A stretch of DNA of 64,000 nt from Acidobacteriota bacterium (GCA_003385635.1 QQUY01000002.1:496001-560000); one strand, 5' to 3'; shown: positions 38,396 to 47,285, counted from the stretch's first letter. A program made the numbers and translations. Notes: generated from the sequence alone by a model not told the origin.

Positions 38396-38632
38396 ATGAA
38401 GAAGATCATCATCTCCGTGGCGGGCACGGACGGAAAACGAGAATTTAAGGACGTGGAATTGGAGCCCGGTACAAAGCCGCGGGACATTCTGACGCAGCTC
38501 GATCTAAATGGATTTCAGCTCAACAAGCCTGAGGGCGGTGCCTTTGGGTTTAACGATGACATTTATCAGGCAGTGTCGGAAGGCCAAAAGGTATTTGCAA
38601 CCAAGGCTGATGTTGAGGCCGGTAGCAAATAG
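38396..38632 (+). CDS. Ubiquitin-like (beta-grasp) small protein
   Basis: MKKIIISVAGTDGKREFKDVELEPGTKPRDILTQLDLNGFQLNKPEGGAFGFNDDIYQAVSEGQKVFATKADVEAGSK, immediately before E1/JAMM genes; RBS aaaggag. Confidence 0.65.
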   Translation: MKKIIISVAGTDGKREFKDVELEPGTKPRDILTQLDLNGFQLNKPEGGAFGFNDDIYQAVSEGQKVFATKADVEAGSK

Positions 38633-38646
38633 GAGGGACATGAACC

Positions 38647-39258
38647 ATGCCGGTCGTATTGCTGATCCTGCTCTTGATTCTCCTTTTTTGGATCCTGAGC
38701 AGGATTTCCGTCCGCGGTGGGTGGATGGATTCACCCGTCGCTCTCGCCGATAAGAGGAAAATGAAGATAAAGCCAAAAAGAAATGATCCGGTAGCAATAA
38801 AGGCAGGCGATGCCGTCGTAATCCCGCCGTCTTCTGGCGAACCGGTTCGGATTAAACCCACTGAGGCAATTGTCGTTAGCGCAGCACCTGCAACCTCGAC
38901 CCGAATCGCGGTAGCGAAACCGGTCACCGTCAAACCGCCGCGCCGCGGGGCCTGGGACGAACGCGGTTGGACAAAACAGGCAGACGGCCGGAACGAAGTT
39001 TATGAAGGGTTTTTCGTAGCCGGTGGCAACAGGTTTCAGGGCCGCATCGAAACCGCGCGGAGATCCCGGCAGATTTCCGTTTATATACGCAACCCTCCAC
39101 CGGAAATCAAAAGACACCGGAAAGGTCCGTGTTTTCAGCTCTTGAAAAACGGGTGGTTCCGCCTTCATTGGACACGGCCAGCGCGAAATGTCGACGACGC
39201 AATTCTGTACATGGAGCGGATTCTGGACGAATCGCTCCGTAACCGCAAAAGGAGATAA
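38647..39258 (+). CDS. Membrane-anchored E2-like protein (putative)
   Basis: N-terminal TM MPVVLLILLLILLFWIL; C-terminal ISVYIRNPPPEIKRHRKGPCFQLLKNGWFRLHWTRPARNVDDAILYMERIL, E2-like PP..H..G.C pattern; paralogous to 41171-41539. Confidence 0.55.
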   Translation: MPVVLLILLLILLFWILSRISVRGGWMDSPVALADKRKMKIKPKRNDPVAIKAGDAVVIPPSSGEPVRIKPTEAIVVSAAPATSTRIAVAKPVTVKPPRRGAWDERGWTKQADGRNEVYEGFFVAGGNRFQGRIETARRSRQISVYIRNPPPEIKRHRKGPCFQLLKNGWFRLHWTRPARNVDDAILYMERILDESLRNRKRR

Positions 39259-39260
39259 TT

Positions 39261-40253
39261 ATGTTGAGTCTTATGGGCAATGAAACAAAAAATGTAAATC
39301 AAGGGCCGATCTGGTCTTTGCGCCGCTGGCGGAACAAAACCTCCAACTCGGATCCGGCATTCGTTTTGGAAAAGCTCTCGAAAGCGTTGAAAAAAAAGCT
39401 CAACCGGTCATTGAAAACGATTCTTAATCTAACCGACGGATTTGATTCGATTCTGGCTATTCAGCTTTCCCTGGATCTTCTCAGCAATACCAGACTTGAA
39501 ATCGAAAAAGCGTTGGCGTATCGAAACCTCATTACCGGCGACGTTGCAATCAGTTTGCTTGATGAAGAAATCGGGAAAGTCTTAACGCTGATCAAATCTG
39601 GGCACTTCACTGATTCACCGAGGGCGCTTTCCAATGCGCTTTTTACTATCAACCAACTTTTTTGTGCAAAACAACAAATAAAGAACCAATTCTCTATTAT
39701 CACCACACCGGCGTTGCTCGATAAAAAAGCGCCGGTCCTTCAGCCTGGATCCGGCACTCCAAAACAACTTCCTCTGACCACAGGAGCAACCGGCCGCCGG
39801 ATGATAATCCATTCTTCGGTCCTCGTTCAACTGAACCAATCGCTCTTCCCGGCCGAAAGAATGATCGTAGCCGCCGGAGTTAAGTGCGGCGGAGATATCA
39901 GCGTCGGCGGTGTTTATGACGTCACCGGCGAAGCATCTCAAGCTGGCGTGAAGGCGGACGCGAATTTACTGGGGCGGGCATTGATCGCAATGGAAACCAC
40001 AGAAACTTATTTTGCTCTGTGGGTCCACTCACACCCGGGACAAGGCAAAAATGCAACGCGCCCAAGCAGCATTGACCTAAACCAAGAACAAGACTGGCTT
40101 AAGGACTACTCGCCCAATCTGGTCAACGCGATCATGGTGCGGGATCGCTTTATCCGTTTCTGGGGAAAATCCATTGAAACGAACAGGGTCACTATCAAAG
40201 TGGTTGGAAGCGGTGTCCAGAAGATTGAGCCAAATATTTACAAGCTCGACTAG
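39261..40253 (+). CDS. JAB/MPN (JAMM) metalloprotease
   Basis: YFALWVHSHPGQGKNATRPSSIDLNQEQDW = HxHPxx...SxxD JAMM motif, with upstream Glu candidate (PAERM). Confidence 0.88.
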   Translation: MLSLMGNETKNVNQGPIWSLRRWRNKTSNSDPAFVLEKLSKALKKKLNRSLKTILNLTDGFDSILAIQLSLDLLSNTRLEIEKALAYRNLITGDVAISLLDEEIGKVLTLIKSGHFTDSPRALSNALFTINQLFCAKQQIKNQFSIITTPALLDKKAPVLQPGSGTPKQLPLTTGATGRRMIIHSSVLVQLNQSLFPAERMIVAAGVKCGGDISVGGVYDVTGEASQAGVKADANLLGRALIAMETTETYFALWVHSHPGQGKNATRPSSIDLNQEQDWLKDYSPNLVNAIMVRDRFIRFWGKSIETNRVTIKVVGSGVQKIEPNIYKLD

Positions 40254-40268
40254 TTATTAGGAGATTCC

Positions 40269-41135
40269 ATGAAAATCAAAACATCAAAAGAATCCGCAAA
40301 ATTCGATGGCGATACCGACGATCTTGCGGAATTCCCAAGTAGTTTCTTGTCCGTTGAAAACCCCATTACAAGAATCACAGCAACCGAAATTCCGGTAACG
40401 CATCCGGCGGAACCGGACATGTTCGCCCGGCATGACGGTGTACCGGCTCATGACCAGGCCGCGTTGAGTGGCAAAAGAATTGTCCTTGTCGGCGGTGGAG
40501 GCCTAAACAGCTGGGTAGCGGTCGGCTTGGCAAGAAGCGGTGCCCGTCGACTGACGGTCATCGATCCGGATCGGGTTGACCGTACGAATCTATCAAGGCA
40601 GTTCTTCTTTCAAGAAGATTTAGGGGAATTGAAAGGCATGCGCCTGGCTGCCAACCTGGAGCGTCAAGCGGTTGGCGGAGCAGCAATCACCGGCATCGGA
40701 CTCCCATTTGAGGAAGCATTGGAAGACTTTTCAATTGATGCGGACATTCTGGTGGTCGGGGTCGACAACAACTCCTGCCGTTTAGCCGCGGCACAAGAGG
40801 CTCGCCGCCGGCGCATCCCTGCGGTCTTTTCAATGTTGTCGCGCGACGGAATGCGTTGCCAGGTCTTCTACCAAGACCCTACGACAATCGAGCCGTGTTT
40901 GTGGTGTGCACTTCCAAACCTTGACCCCGACAAGATCATGCCGTGTGCGTCGGCGATCATATCAAGCTGCTTTATGGCTGCCGCGTTTACGACGTTTTTT
41001 GTTCACCGAGGCCTTATGGGATGGGGAACTATCGAGAGGTTCAACTGGCGCGAAGCAGACTTGACCGGGATGGCGCTTAATCAGACCGGAATGATCAAGA
41101 AACGGGAAGATTGTCCGGTATGCAGCGGGGGTTGA
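40269..41135 (+). CDS. E1-like ThiF/HesA/MoeB-family adenylyltransferase
   Basis: GKRIVLVGGGGLNSWVAVGLARSGARRLTVIDPDRVDRTNLSRQFFF; CLWC...CPVC zinc site. Confidence 0.93.
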   Translation: MKIKTSKESAKFDGDTDDLAEFPSSFLSVENPITRITATEIPVTHPAEPDMFARHDGVPAHDQAALSGKRIVLVGGGGLNSWVAVGLARSGARRLTVIDPDRVDRTNLSRQFFFQEDLGELKGMRLAANLERQAVGGAAITGIGLPFEEALEDFSIDADILVVGVDNNSCRLAAAQEARRRRIPAVFSMLSRDGMRCQVFYQDPTTIEPCLWCALPNLDPDKIMPCASAIISSCFMAAAFTTFFVHRGLMGWGTIERFNWREADLTGMALNQTGMIKKREDCPVCSGG

Positions 41136-41170
41136 TCGTTTTAGAACCCGCGCTTAGAGAGGAGTGAAGA

Positions 41171-41539
41171 ATGGGAAGGATATTGGATTTTATAGAGAAC
41201 GTAACAATCGTTCTTTCCGAACCAAGGGACTGGAAGATGACCCGTACCGGAAAGCAGACGATTTACAGGGGCAAATTCTTGGTCTTCGATTACCGGGGCA
41301 AGATCAGGTACCGGATACAGGGAAGGATCGTCCAGCAAAGGACGAAATCTTCGGAAGTATATATCTTTGACCCGCCCGGTTTCGTCAAGAATCACCGGCA
41401 TGGTTCATGTCTGCAGCTGCTAAGACCCAATGACAATTGGTTCAAGCTCCATTTCGAGTATCCCGCAAAGGACTTCGCCGGTGCCTATACCTATGTTGAG
41501 CATCTTCTGACGGAAGCACTCATCAACGAGGAGATCTGA
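41171..41539 (+). CDS. Second E2-like protein (soluble, putative)
   Basis: VYIFDPPGFVKNHRHGSCLQLLRPNDNWFKLHFEYPAKDFAGAYTYVEHLLTEAL aligns by eye with the 38647-39258 C-terminus, conserving H..G.C.QLL. Confidence 0.58.
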   Translation: MGRILDFIENVTIVLSEPRDWKMTRTGKQTIYRGKFLVFDYRGKIRYRIQGRIVQQRTKSSEVYIFDPPGFVKNHRHGSCLQLLRPNDNWFKLHFEYPAKDFAGAYTYVEHLLTEALINEEI

Positions 41540-42231
41540 TGAGTGAATTATCTGCACTGATGTTTGGTCTCCTGCAGGTCGTTTTCTGGATCGTGCTGAT
41601 AGTTTTCGGCTTTTCGTGGCTGGTCAGCTTTTTGTTTCCAAAGAATCGATGGCTGAAGAGAATGCTGCGTAGCTTTGTTCGCGGTCTTTTCAAACCGATC
41701 CAGGCGCTTTTTAGATTCTTCAAGTGGTTGATTTACAAGGCCTTCACGACAAGGCCGGATTTTAACCGGCGGCGGACGGTGATCGAGGATTGTCAGTTTA
41801 CCCCTTTGGAACTGTTTGATGAAGTTGAGGAAGTCTTTCAAACCAGACACGTTGATCAAACTGCAATTTCAAGAATCACCCGGCGCGAATGGCATCTGCT
41901 GTCAACCAGTAGAACTTATTTGCTGATTTCATTTAGACAATCAGCCTTCATCGTCAGTGCAGTTGTTCTCGGTACCTCGCTTTTGATCACCGAGAGATTC
42001 ACAAGGACCCCGAGCAGGCTGGTTTTGATCATCCTTCAGGTGCCGGTGCTGGGTGCGGTGATGGAGCATTTCTTAGTTCCTCCAACATTTTATCGTGAAG
42101 ATATCTACTATGCGTTTGAACAGTCAGTTCGATCTTCACTGCGGGAAGCGACAGATCTACTGGATGCCCGCGAACTCGGCGAGCTGAACATAGTCGAACA
42201 ACAACCTGTGCTCGAAGAGTTTTATGAATAA
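41539..42231 (+). CDS. Hypothetical membrane protein of the Ubl operon
   Basis: 1-nt overlap with upstream stop (tgatga); TM segments near N-term and middle. Confidence 0.65.
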   Translation: MSELSALMFGLLQVVFWIVLIVFGFSWLVSFLFPKNRWLKRMLRSFVRGLFKPIQALFRFFKWLIYKAFTTRPDFNRRRTVIEDCQFTPLELFDEVEEVFQTRHVDQTAISRITRREWHLLSTSRTYLLISFRQSAFIVSAVVLGTSLLITERFTRTPSRLVLIILQVPVLGAVMEHFLVPPTFYREDIYYAFEQSVRSSLREATDLLDARELGELNIVEQQPVLEEFYE

Positions 42232-42244
42232 CGGAAGTTGACGC

Positions 42245-45200
42245 ATGCGTGAGAACACAAAACAACAAAGACAGACAGTTGCGCTGGTGGACGCCTTTAC
42301 TAAATGGGAAAAGGCGCTGCGGGGGTGGCAGGTCTTTGACTATGCGGTAGCGCTCGAACCTGTCTTCAAACATGTAAAGGTCAGTTCGAGAATCCAGGCG
42401 CCGATTACCGATGACGCAAAAGTCGGTGGCAATGTGAGCAGGTTGTTGATGAGAAAAAAGGTTGACTTCGGGGAATCTGCCGGTCAAGCGAAAGAGGCTG
42501 AACCGGAAGTAGTAAAACCCAAGGCGTTTTACCGGAAAGAACCCCTAACAGAACTTCAAATTCTGCTGCCAAACGATTTCGAGACATCACCAAATGCTGT
42601 AAGCCAGTTCATATCAAGTCTGAGCAGCATTAAAAGTCCCTTGAGTTTTGAATTATTAGCCGATTCCAAGGAAGTCATACTGCAGCTTGCATGTGACGGA
42701 GCTATCGCCGGTTTTCTAAGGAATCAACTAAACACCTTCTTTCCGGACGCCATTATTTCCGAACACGCCGGTACTCTGGAGAACCATTTTCGAAATCGCG
42801 ATCAAACCGTCATCGCGGATTTCGGATTGAAGCACAGTTTTTTGTTTCCACTTCAAACGTTTCGCAAGTACACTCCGGACCCGCTTACAGGGCTGATTAG
42901 TGTGCTCGGAAACCTGGGCGAAAACCAAAACGCCGTGGTTCAAGTGCTGTTTCAAGCAACGCAATCCGCTTGGGACACAGAAGTTAACAAAGCAATTTCC
43001 AATAAAGGGTTGCGAGCCCACCTTAATGACAACAATCCAAGGTTCGTTTCAAGCCTGAAAGAAAAACTCTCGGCTCCCCTTTTCGCTTGTTCAATCAGAA
43101 TCGCTGTTTCCGCCGCTAACAGGGAACAGGCATGGCAGACTCTCCGCCAAATCGGCGGGAATTGCAGAACTTTTTCGAGCGGCAACGGGAACGAACTCAT
43201 CGCACTCCGCAACGACATCGCTTCTCACAACAATCATTTTCTTTCGCTGCTTTCGAGGACGACCTACCGGAGTGGAATGCTCTTAAACATTTCGGAGCTC
43301 AACTCAATAATTCATCCGCCTTCTGGACCGATTGACGTTGAAAGGTTCCAACGCAACAAGAATCTCACCAAATCCGCGCCTGAGATTGCGAGACACGGAA
43401 ATCTGGTCCTTGGTGACAACAATCATGCCGGAAAATCAACAACTGTTTCCTTGTCCGAAGATCAAAGGGTGAAACATACACATATGATCGGGGCATCCGG
43501 TTCGGGTAAATCGAATCTGATGCTAAATTTGATCGCTCAAGATCTAGAAAACGGCAAGGGCCTTTGTGTCCTCGATCCGCATGGTGACCTGATAGACGAC
43601 GTCGTTTCAAGAATTCCGGAGAATAGAACAGGAGACGTCATATTGTTTGATCCCTCCGACGCGGACTTCCCAATTGGGTTCAACATCCTTAGGGCAAATT
43701 CCGAGCTGGAAAAGACACTTTTGTCTTCGGACCTGACGGCAACCTTCAAGCGGTTTTCCACCTCTTGGGGTGACGTTATGGACGCCGTGTTGTCGAACGC
43801 AATTCTCGCGATCATTGACAGTGACGACGGCGGCACTTTGTTTGATCTCAAACGTTTTCTTGTCGAAAAAGACTTCCGTGATGGAATCTTGAAATCTACA
43901 AATGATGAATCGATCCGCTACTTTTGGAACAACGAATTTCCTCTAATCAGCGGAAAACCTCAGAGTTCAATTCTTATAAGACTTGATACGTTCCTTCGCC
44001 AAAGGTTGATTCGGAACATCGTTTGCCAAAAGGAATCGAAAGTCGATTTTCGGGACATCATGGACAACCAGAAAGTCCTGTTGATCAAGCTTTCGCAGGG
44101 CGCGATAGGTGAGGAGAATTCCCATCTGCTTGGCTCCCTGATGGTCTCCAAGCTCCATCAGATCGCACTCAGCCGCCAGGATTCGCGTCAGAGGCCTTTC
44201 TTTTCTGTTTACATGGATGAGTTCCATAATTTCATAACTCCTTCGATGGAGAGCATTCTTTCCGGCGTGAGGAAGTACAACATCGGTCTTGTCTTGGCTC
44301 ACCAGGAGTTCCGGCAGTTATTGAGCAGAAATCAGGAAGTGGCTTCAAGCGTGCTTTCAAATTGTTATACGAGAATATGCTTCCGTCTCGCAGAAGCTGA
44401 CTCGGAAAGACTTGCGAAGGGGTTTACGTTTTTTGATGGCAAAAGCCTTCAAAATCTAGGTGTAGGCGAAGCGATCGTTCGAATTGAACGAGCGGAATAC
44501 GACTTTAATATGACTACAGATCTTACGAAACAAGTTGAGGCCACGGCTGCGTCCGAGCGCCACTCCGAAGTTCTCGTTGAGTCTCGCCAGAAATACGCCG
44601 CATCAAGGGAACGGGTCGAAAAGGAACTTGGAATTGAGTTTCTCGTAGCCTCATCGAGTACCAAAAAACATAAAGACGGAAACAAAATTAAGCCCGTTAC
44701 GAAAAAGGAAAAGCAAAAACTCTCAAGCGGCAAAAAAGCCAGAGACAGGGAATCTGGGGACTCGCCTTTTCAAGACAGGGGTCATGCGAAGCATGTTTAT
44801 ATTCAGAAGCTGCTCAAGAGAATCGGAGAAAGAAGTGGTTTCGTGTCGAACATCGAGCAACAGGTGTTTGGCGGAGCCGGAAAAGTTGATGTTGCGCTGG
44901 AAAAAGATGGACTGAGAATCGGTTGTGAAATTGCGATTACAAATTCCGTTGAGTATGAAATTTCGAACATCCAAAAATGTTTTGCCGCGGGATTTGAGCA
45001 TGTTGCGGTGGTTTCAGAAGACGAACAACATCTAGCGAAGATCAGGAAATATTCCAGCGAGTTGGTTTCGGGACTCCAAAAAGAAAAGCTGCACTTTCTT
45101 TCGCCGGAGAACTTCCATCATTTCCTTGATTCGGTGACTAACACCAAAATCGGATCAGAAACCGGTTCAAGGGTAAAGGGATACAAGATAACTATTGAAT

Positions 45201-45280
45201 CCGCACCAGAGAATGAAGCAGAACGAATAAAAGCTATCACTAAGATCCTGGATGAGGCTAAGAGGCGAAATGCAAAATAA
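42245..45280 (+). CDS. TraD/HerA-like DNA-translocase ATPase with C-terminal PD-(D/E)XK nuclease-like domain
   Basis: HTHMIGASGSGKSNLMLNLIAQDLENGKGLCVLDPHGDLIDDV; FFSVYMDEFHNFITPSMESILSGVRKYNIGLVLAHQEF; C-term VDVALEKDGLRIGCEIAITNSVEYEISNIQKCFAAGFEHVAVVS. Confidence 0.9.
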   Translation: MRENTKQQRQTVALVDAFTKWEKALRGWQVFDYAVALEPVFKHVKVSSRIQAPITDDAKVGGNVSRLLMRKKVDFGESAGQAKEAEPEVVKPKAFYRKEPLTELQILLPNDFETSPNAVSQFISSLSSIKSPLSFELLADSKEVILQLACDGAIAGFLRNQLNTFFPDAIISEHAGTLENHFRNRDQTVIADFGLKHSFLFPLQTFRKYTPDPLTGLISVLGNLGENQNAVVQVLFQATQSAWDTEVNKAISNKGLRAHLNDNNPRFVSSLKEKLSAPLFACSIRIAVSAANREQAWQTLRQIGGNCRTFSSGNGNELIALRNDIASHNNHFLSLLSRTTYRSGMLLNISELNSIIHPPSGPIDVERFQRNKNLTKSAPEIARHGNLVLGDNNHAGKSTTVSLSEDQRVKHTHMIGASGSGKSNLMLNLIAQDLENGKGLCVLDPHGDLIDDVVSRIPENRTGDVILFDPSDADFPIGFNILRANSELEKTLLSSDLTATFKRFSTSWGDVMDAVLSNAILAIIDSDDGGTLFDLKRFLVEKDFRDGILKSTNDESIRYFWNNEFPLISGKPQSSILIRLDTFLRQRLIRNIVCQKESKVDFRDIMDNQKVLLIKLSQGAIGEENSHLLGSLMVSKLHQIALSRQDSRQRPFFSVYMDEFHNFITPSMESILSGVRKYNIGLVLAHQEFRQLLSRNQEVASSVLSNCYTRICFRLAEADSERLAKGFTFFDGKSLQNLGVGEAIVRIERAEYDFNMTTDLTKQVEATAASERHSEVLVESRQKYAASRERVEKELGIEFLVASSSTKKHKDGNKIKPVTKKEKQKLSSGKKARDRESGDSPFQDRGHAKHVYIQKLLKRIGERSGFVSNIEQQVFGGAGKVDVALEKDGLRIGCEIAITNSVEYEISNIQKCFAAGFEHVAVVSEDEQHLAKIRKYSSELVSGLQKEKLHFLSPENFHHFLDSVTNTKIGSETGSRVKGYKITIESAPENEAERIKAITKILDEAKRRNAK

Positions 45281-46202
45281 TCAAAGTAAAGATTCGGATC
45301 CGCAAAGTCCTGTAAAGGAGGTCGGCGGAGTTGCGCCTTTTGGATATAAATGGCTCGAAGGTCAGCTTTTAGTCGACGAGGAGGAAGCTCCGATACGGCG
45401 ATTGATATATGAGCTGTTTCTGAAACACAAAAGAAAGAAGACTGTTGCGAGGATTCTAAATGAGACCGGACACCGAACCAGAAAAGGAGCACGGTTCTCC
45501 GATACAACAATCGATCGTTTGATTCGCGATTCAACCGCAAAAGGAATTCGAACTGTAAAGGGCAGAGCCGTTACGGTTGATCCAATTGTTGAAACAGCTA
45601 TTTGGGAAAGGGCAAATAACATCCTTGGAAAAACGAGAAAGCCTGCGAAACAGTCAGCCACTATTTTCTCCGGCTTAGTCTTCTGTAATTGCGGTAAACC
45701 TATGGTACGCCGAAAGAGTGCGAAAACATTTTCGTGTGCACTATGCGGTACCAAAATCGAAACATCAATCATTGAAGAGGCGTTTGCAGAACGAAACAGT
45801 GCGATAATCCTTTCGGGACGAAAGGATTCAATTGGAGAAAACTGGAACATCCTTACAAAACGTGAAAAACAAATAGTGGCTGAAAACCTTATAAATCGAA
45901 TTGTGATAGAGAGGGATACGATTAGATTCGAATATAGAATTAATACTAATTCATTTAAAACGGCGTTTGAATGGCAACAAAACCGTGGAGGGACGGAAGT
46001 TCCGGCCGGCGGTTACCGGAAATCAGAACTGGAAGAACCCTTGCTCAGCGAAACAGAAGCAGCACAATTGCTCGGAATCTCCAGAATGACACTACATAGA
46101 TGGCGAAAGGCCAACAAAATCAAGTACTTTCAAGTAGGATCAAGGATCTTGTACTCCAAGGAAAAACACCTAAATTCGTTCCTCAGAGACAGAGAAAAAT
46201 GA
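45270..46202 (+). CDS. Serine-recombinase derivative lacking the resolvase catalytic domain, fused to excisionase/MerR-like HTH
   Basis: Starts at recombinase domain VGGVAPFGYKWLEGQLLVDEEEAPIRRLIYELFLKHKRKKTVARILNETGHRTRKGARFSDTTIDRLI; zinc-ribbon-like FCNCGKPM...CALC; C-term LSETEAAQLLGISRMTLHRWRKANKIKYFQVGSRILYSKEKHLNSFL. Confidence 0.85.
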   Translation: MQNNQSKDSDPQSPVKEVGGVAPFGYKWLEGQLLVDEEEAPIRRLIYELFLKHKRKKTVARILNETGHRTRKGARFSDTTIDRLIRDSTAKGIRTVKGRAVTVDPIVETAIWERANNILGKTRKPAKQSATIFSGLVFCNCGKPMVRRKSAKTFSCALCGTKIETSIIEEAFAERNSAIILSGRKDSIGENWNILTKREKQIVAENLINRIVIERDTIRFEYRINTNSFKTAFEWQQNRGGTEVPAGGYRKSELEEPLLSETEAAQLLGISRMTLHRWRKANKIKYFQVGSRILYSKEKHLNSFLRDREK

Positions 46203-46266
46203 GCTTGGAATGCTCTTTTCAGCACCGGACGGTCAAGATAGCACGCTGAGTGTTAGGAAACTTTTT

Positions 46267-46303
46267 AGGAAAACAACAAAAGCCCGACCATGTTGGTCGG
46301 GCT
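46267..46303 (-). terminator. Rho-independent terminator downstream of tRNA-Asn
   Basis: agcccgacca-tgt-tggtcgggct hairpin, followed on the minus strand by TTTTGTTGTTTT. Confidence 0.7.
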
Positions 46304-46319
46304 AACTTGTTGATTAAAT

Positions 46320-46394
<75 letters not shown>

Positions 46395-46591
46395 ATAAAT
46401 AGCGGCCTTCCGCGGACGGAAGGCGAACATTTTTTATAACATCCGTACCCCCAAATTGCAACCGCTTCCGGCCGCCCGCTCAGACCTTCCGAGCCTGGGA
46501 CACAAGCCCGGAAGAAGGCCGTTTTAATCCACGTGAATTGCTGTTATCTTATACGCGGTTTCGGTACTAACTGCGATCCGGATCGGCCCGA

Positions 46592-47281
46592 ATGGATATC
46601 TCCGTTATCATCCCAACTTACAATGAGGAACAGACGATCGGCAAGACACTCGATGCCATCTCGCGGCTCGTCAACGTGTCGGAGCTCGTCATCGTCGACG
46701 GGGGATCGACGGACCGCACGCTAGATATCGCTGAGACCCACGAGAAGATCAAGAACACGCAGATAGTGAGCTTCGGCAGGCCCAGCCGCGGACTGCAGAT
46801 GCACCTTGGGACAGAGCACGCCACGGGTGACATCTTCTGGTTTGTCTACGCCGATGCCCGTCCCGTTCAGGGATCCGGCAGCCAGATAAAGAAGTTCATG
46901 AAAATGGAAGAGGTTTCCGGAGGCCACTTCGAGGTCTATTTCAAAGGCGGATCGATCTTCGCCCGAATGATGACGGCCCTCGTGAACCAGGCGCATACTT
47001 CCAGTCTTGTATATGGCGAAACAGCGATCTTCACCAGCCGTGAGATGTACGAACGGGCCGGAGGCTTTCGGGACCTGCCGAAATTCGAGGATGTCGATTT
47101 TGGAAAGAGGCTGCTTAAACTCGGCCGCCTTGTTTATATAGACAGGCCGGTCGAGATCTCGGACCGGCGATTCGGCAAAGGCTACTGGTGGCGATTCCTG
47201 AAGTGGATCGTCAGGCAGTCGTTCTACTCGCTCGGAATTCCGCCAAGGTTCTTGTCGAGGGCATACCTGCCTAACAGGTGA
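46592..47281 (+). CDS. Glycosyltransferase family 2 (TIGR04283-like)
   Basis: MDISVIIPTYNEEQTIGKTLDAISRL...ELVIVDGGSTDRTLDIA. Confidence 0.9.
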   Translation: MDISVIIPTYNEEQTIGKTLDAISRLVNVSELVIVDGGSTDRTLDIAETHEKIKNTQIVSFGRPSRGLQMHLGTEHATGDIFWFVYADARPVQGSGSQIKKFMKMEEVSGGHFEVYFKGGSIFARMMTALVNQAHTSSLVYGETAIFTSREMYERAGGFRDLPKFEDVDFGKRLLKLGRLVYIDRPVEISDRRFGKGYWWRFLKWIVRQSFYSLGIPPRFLSRAYLPNR

Positions 47282-47285
47282 ACAA

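Larger units (their letters stand above)
27600..46310. mobile_element. Putative integrative/defence element beside tRNA-Asn (limits approximate)
   Basis: XRE, RuvC-like, large serine recombinase, TraD/HerA-like ATPases, DUF932-like, second recombinase-like ORF next to the tRNA 3' end; core metabolic genes resume on the far side of the tRNA. No relaxase or T4SS channel genes recognised. Confidence 0.5.

Noticed and set aside
38396-41135. Standard PRTRC cassette
   Set aside because: E1/JAMM/Ubl are compatible, but no ParB-related gene is visible and the order and accessory genes differ; kept as a distinct Ubl operon.
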